In this document: positions 5,384-5,479 of the stretch, piece by piece
Numbering within the stretch: position 1 is the stretch's first letter
Layout of the letters: every line of letters begins with the position of its first letter
Origin: Gemmatimonadota bacterium
GTDB lineage: Bacteria > Gemmatimonadota > Gemmatimonadetes > Gemmatimonadales > GWC2-71-9
DNA: 5,479 nt
Direction: 5' to 3'
Assembly (NCBI GenBank): GCA_029862935.1
Contig: JAOTWK010000259.1
Coordinates: 1 to 5,479, forward strand
Translations under genes and position numbers: made by a program
The notes under the pieces: model-generated
What the model was told of the DNA's origin: nothing
The model's database searches: none
The model's input: only the letters and a program-made list of their open reading frames with translations

Positions 5384-5479
5384 ATGGCGCAGCGATTGGA
5401 CCTGCTCGACCCGTACGAGGTCGCCCAGCTCGGCGACCTCGAGCTCGTGGCGCGCGGGGTCGTCGAGGGCTTTCTGACC
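5384..5479 (+). CDS. DUF58 domain-containing protein, N-terminal fragment
   Basis: The first 32 codons of a gene that runs off the right edge in frame. The translation MAQRLDLLDPYEVAQLGDLE followed by LVARGVVEGFLT matches the usual beginning of DUF58 proteins, which have LLDPxxxxxLxxLELxARxVVEGFL before the conserved LHRSPxHGxSVEF region (not in this window). DUF58 proteins typically sit beside MoxR-type AAA ATPases and VWA-domain proteins in clusters linked to envelope or protein-complex assembly, so such genes may lie just outside the window. The ATG at 5384 is preferred to the adjacent GTG at 5381 because AGGG (5375-5378) has 5 nt spacing to it. The ATG overlaps the stop of a short upstream frame (TGATG). 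The call rests on only 32 residues and recalled family sequence. Confidence 0.8.
   Translation, partial: MAQRLDLLDPYEVAQLGDLELVARGVVEGFLT

Overview
This window comes from a high-GC bacterial chromosome. Its gene types are secreted M28 and GGT-like hydrolases with Gemmatimonadota-style signal peptides, a DUF4384-like envelope protein and a DUF58 protein. That set suggests Gemmatimonadota or a similar soil or sediment phylum, but this is inferred from gene style only, with no ribosomal or marker tree behind it. The base composition is even throughout. I see no insertion sequence, phage gene, tRNA, rRNA or CRISPR array.

Layout, left to right. (1) The 5' end of lepA (translation factor EF4) runs leftward off the edge (159-1). 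(2) A divergent intergenic region follows (160-382). (3) A rightward gene encodes a secreted gamma-glutamyltransferase-fold Ntn hydrolase (383-2164). Its nucleophile threonine is intact, but several glutamate-recognition residues appear to be changed. (4) A 36-bp-stem palindrome (2161-2241), built from an inverted array of the octamer TTAGGCGG, separates two convergent genes and supplies both of their stop codons. (5) A leftward gene encodes a secreted M28 zinc peptidase (3768-2230) with every metal ligand in place. (6) Upstream of it on the same strand is a secreted DUF4384-like protein (5123-3885) with a Tyr-rich middle, a Cys cluster and a very basic disordered tail. (7) A divergent intergenic region (5124-5383) leads to the 5' end of a rightward DUF58 gene (5384 to the edge).

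How the genes may work together: the GGT-fold enzyme and the M28 peptidase are both predicted to be exported. In classical glutathione or peptide salvage, a GGT and an aminopeptidase/dipeptidase act one after the other outside the cytoplasm. Here that pairing is only a neighbourhood inference, and the altered GGT pocket argues against simple glutathione turnover. The DUF4384-like gene and the M28 gene could be co-transcribed (116 nt gap). lepA and the DUF58 gene belong to neighbouring transcription units.

I do not see a complete, obviously new multi-gene system. The two items most worth a second look are the octamer palindrome at the convergent gene ends and the remodelled active site of the GGT-like protein.
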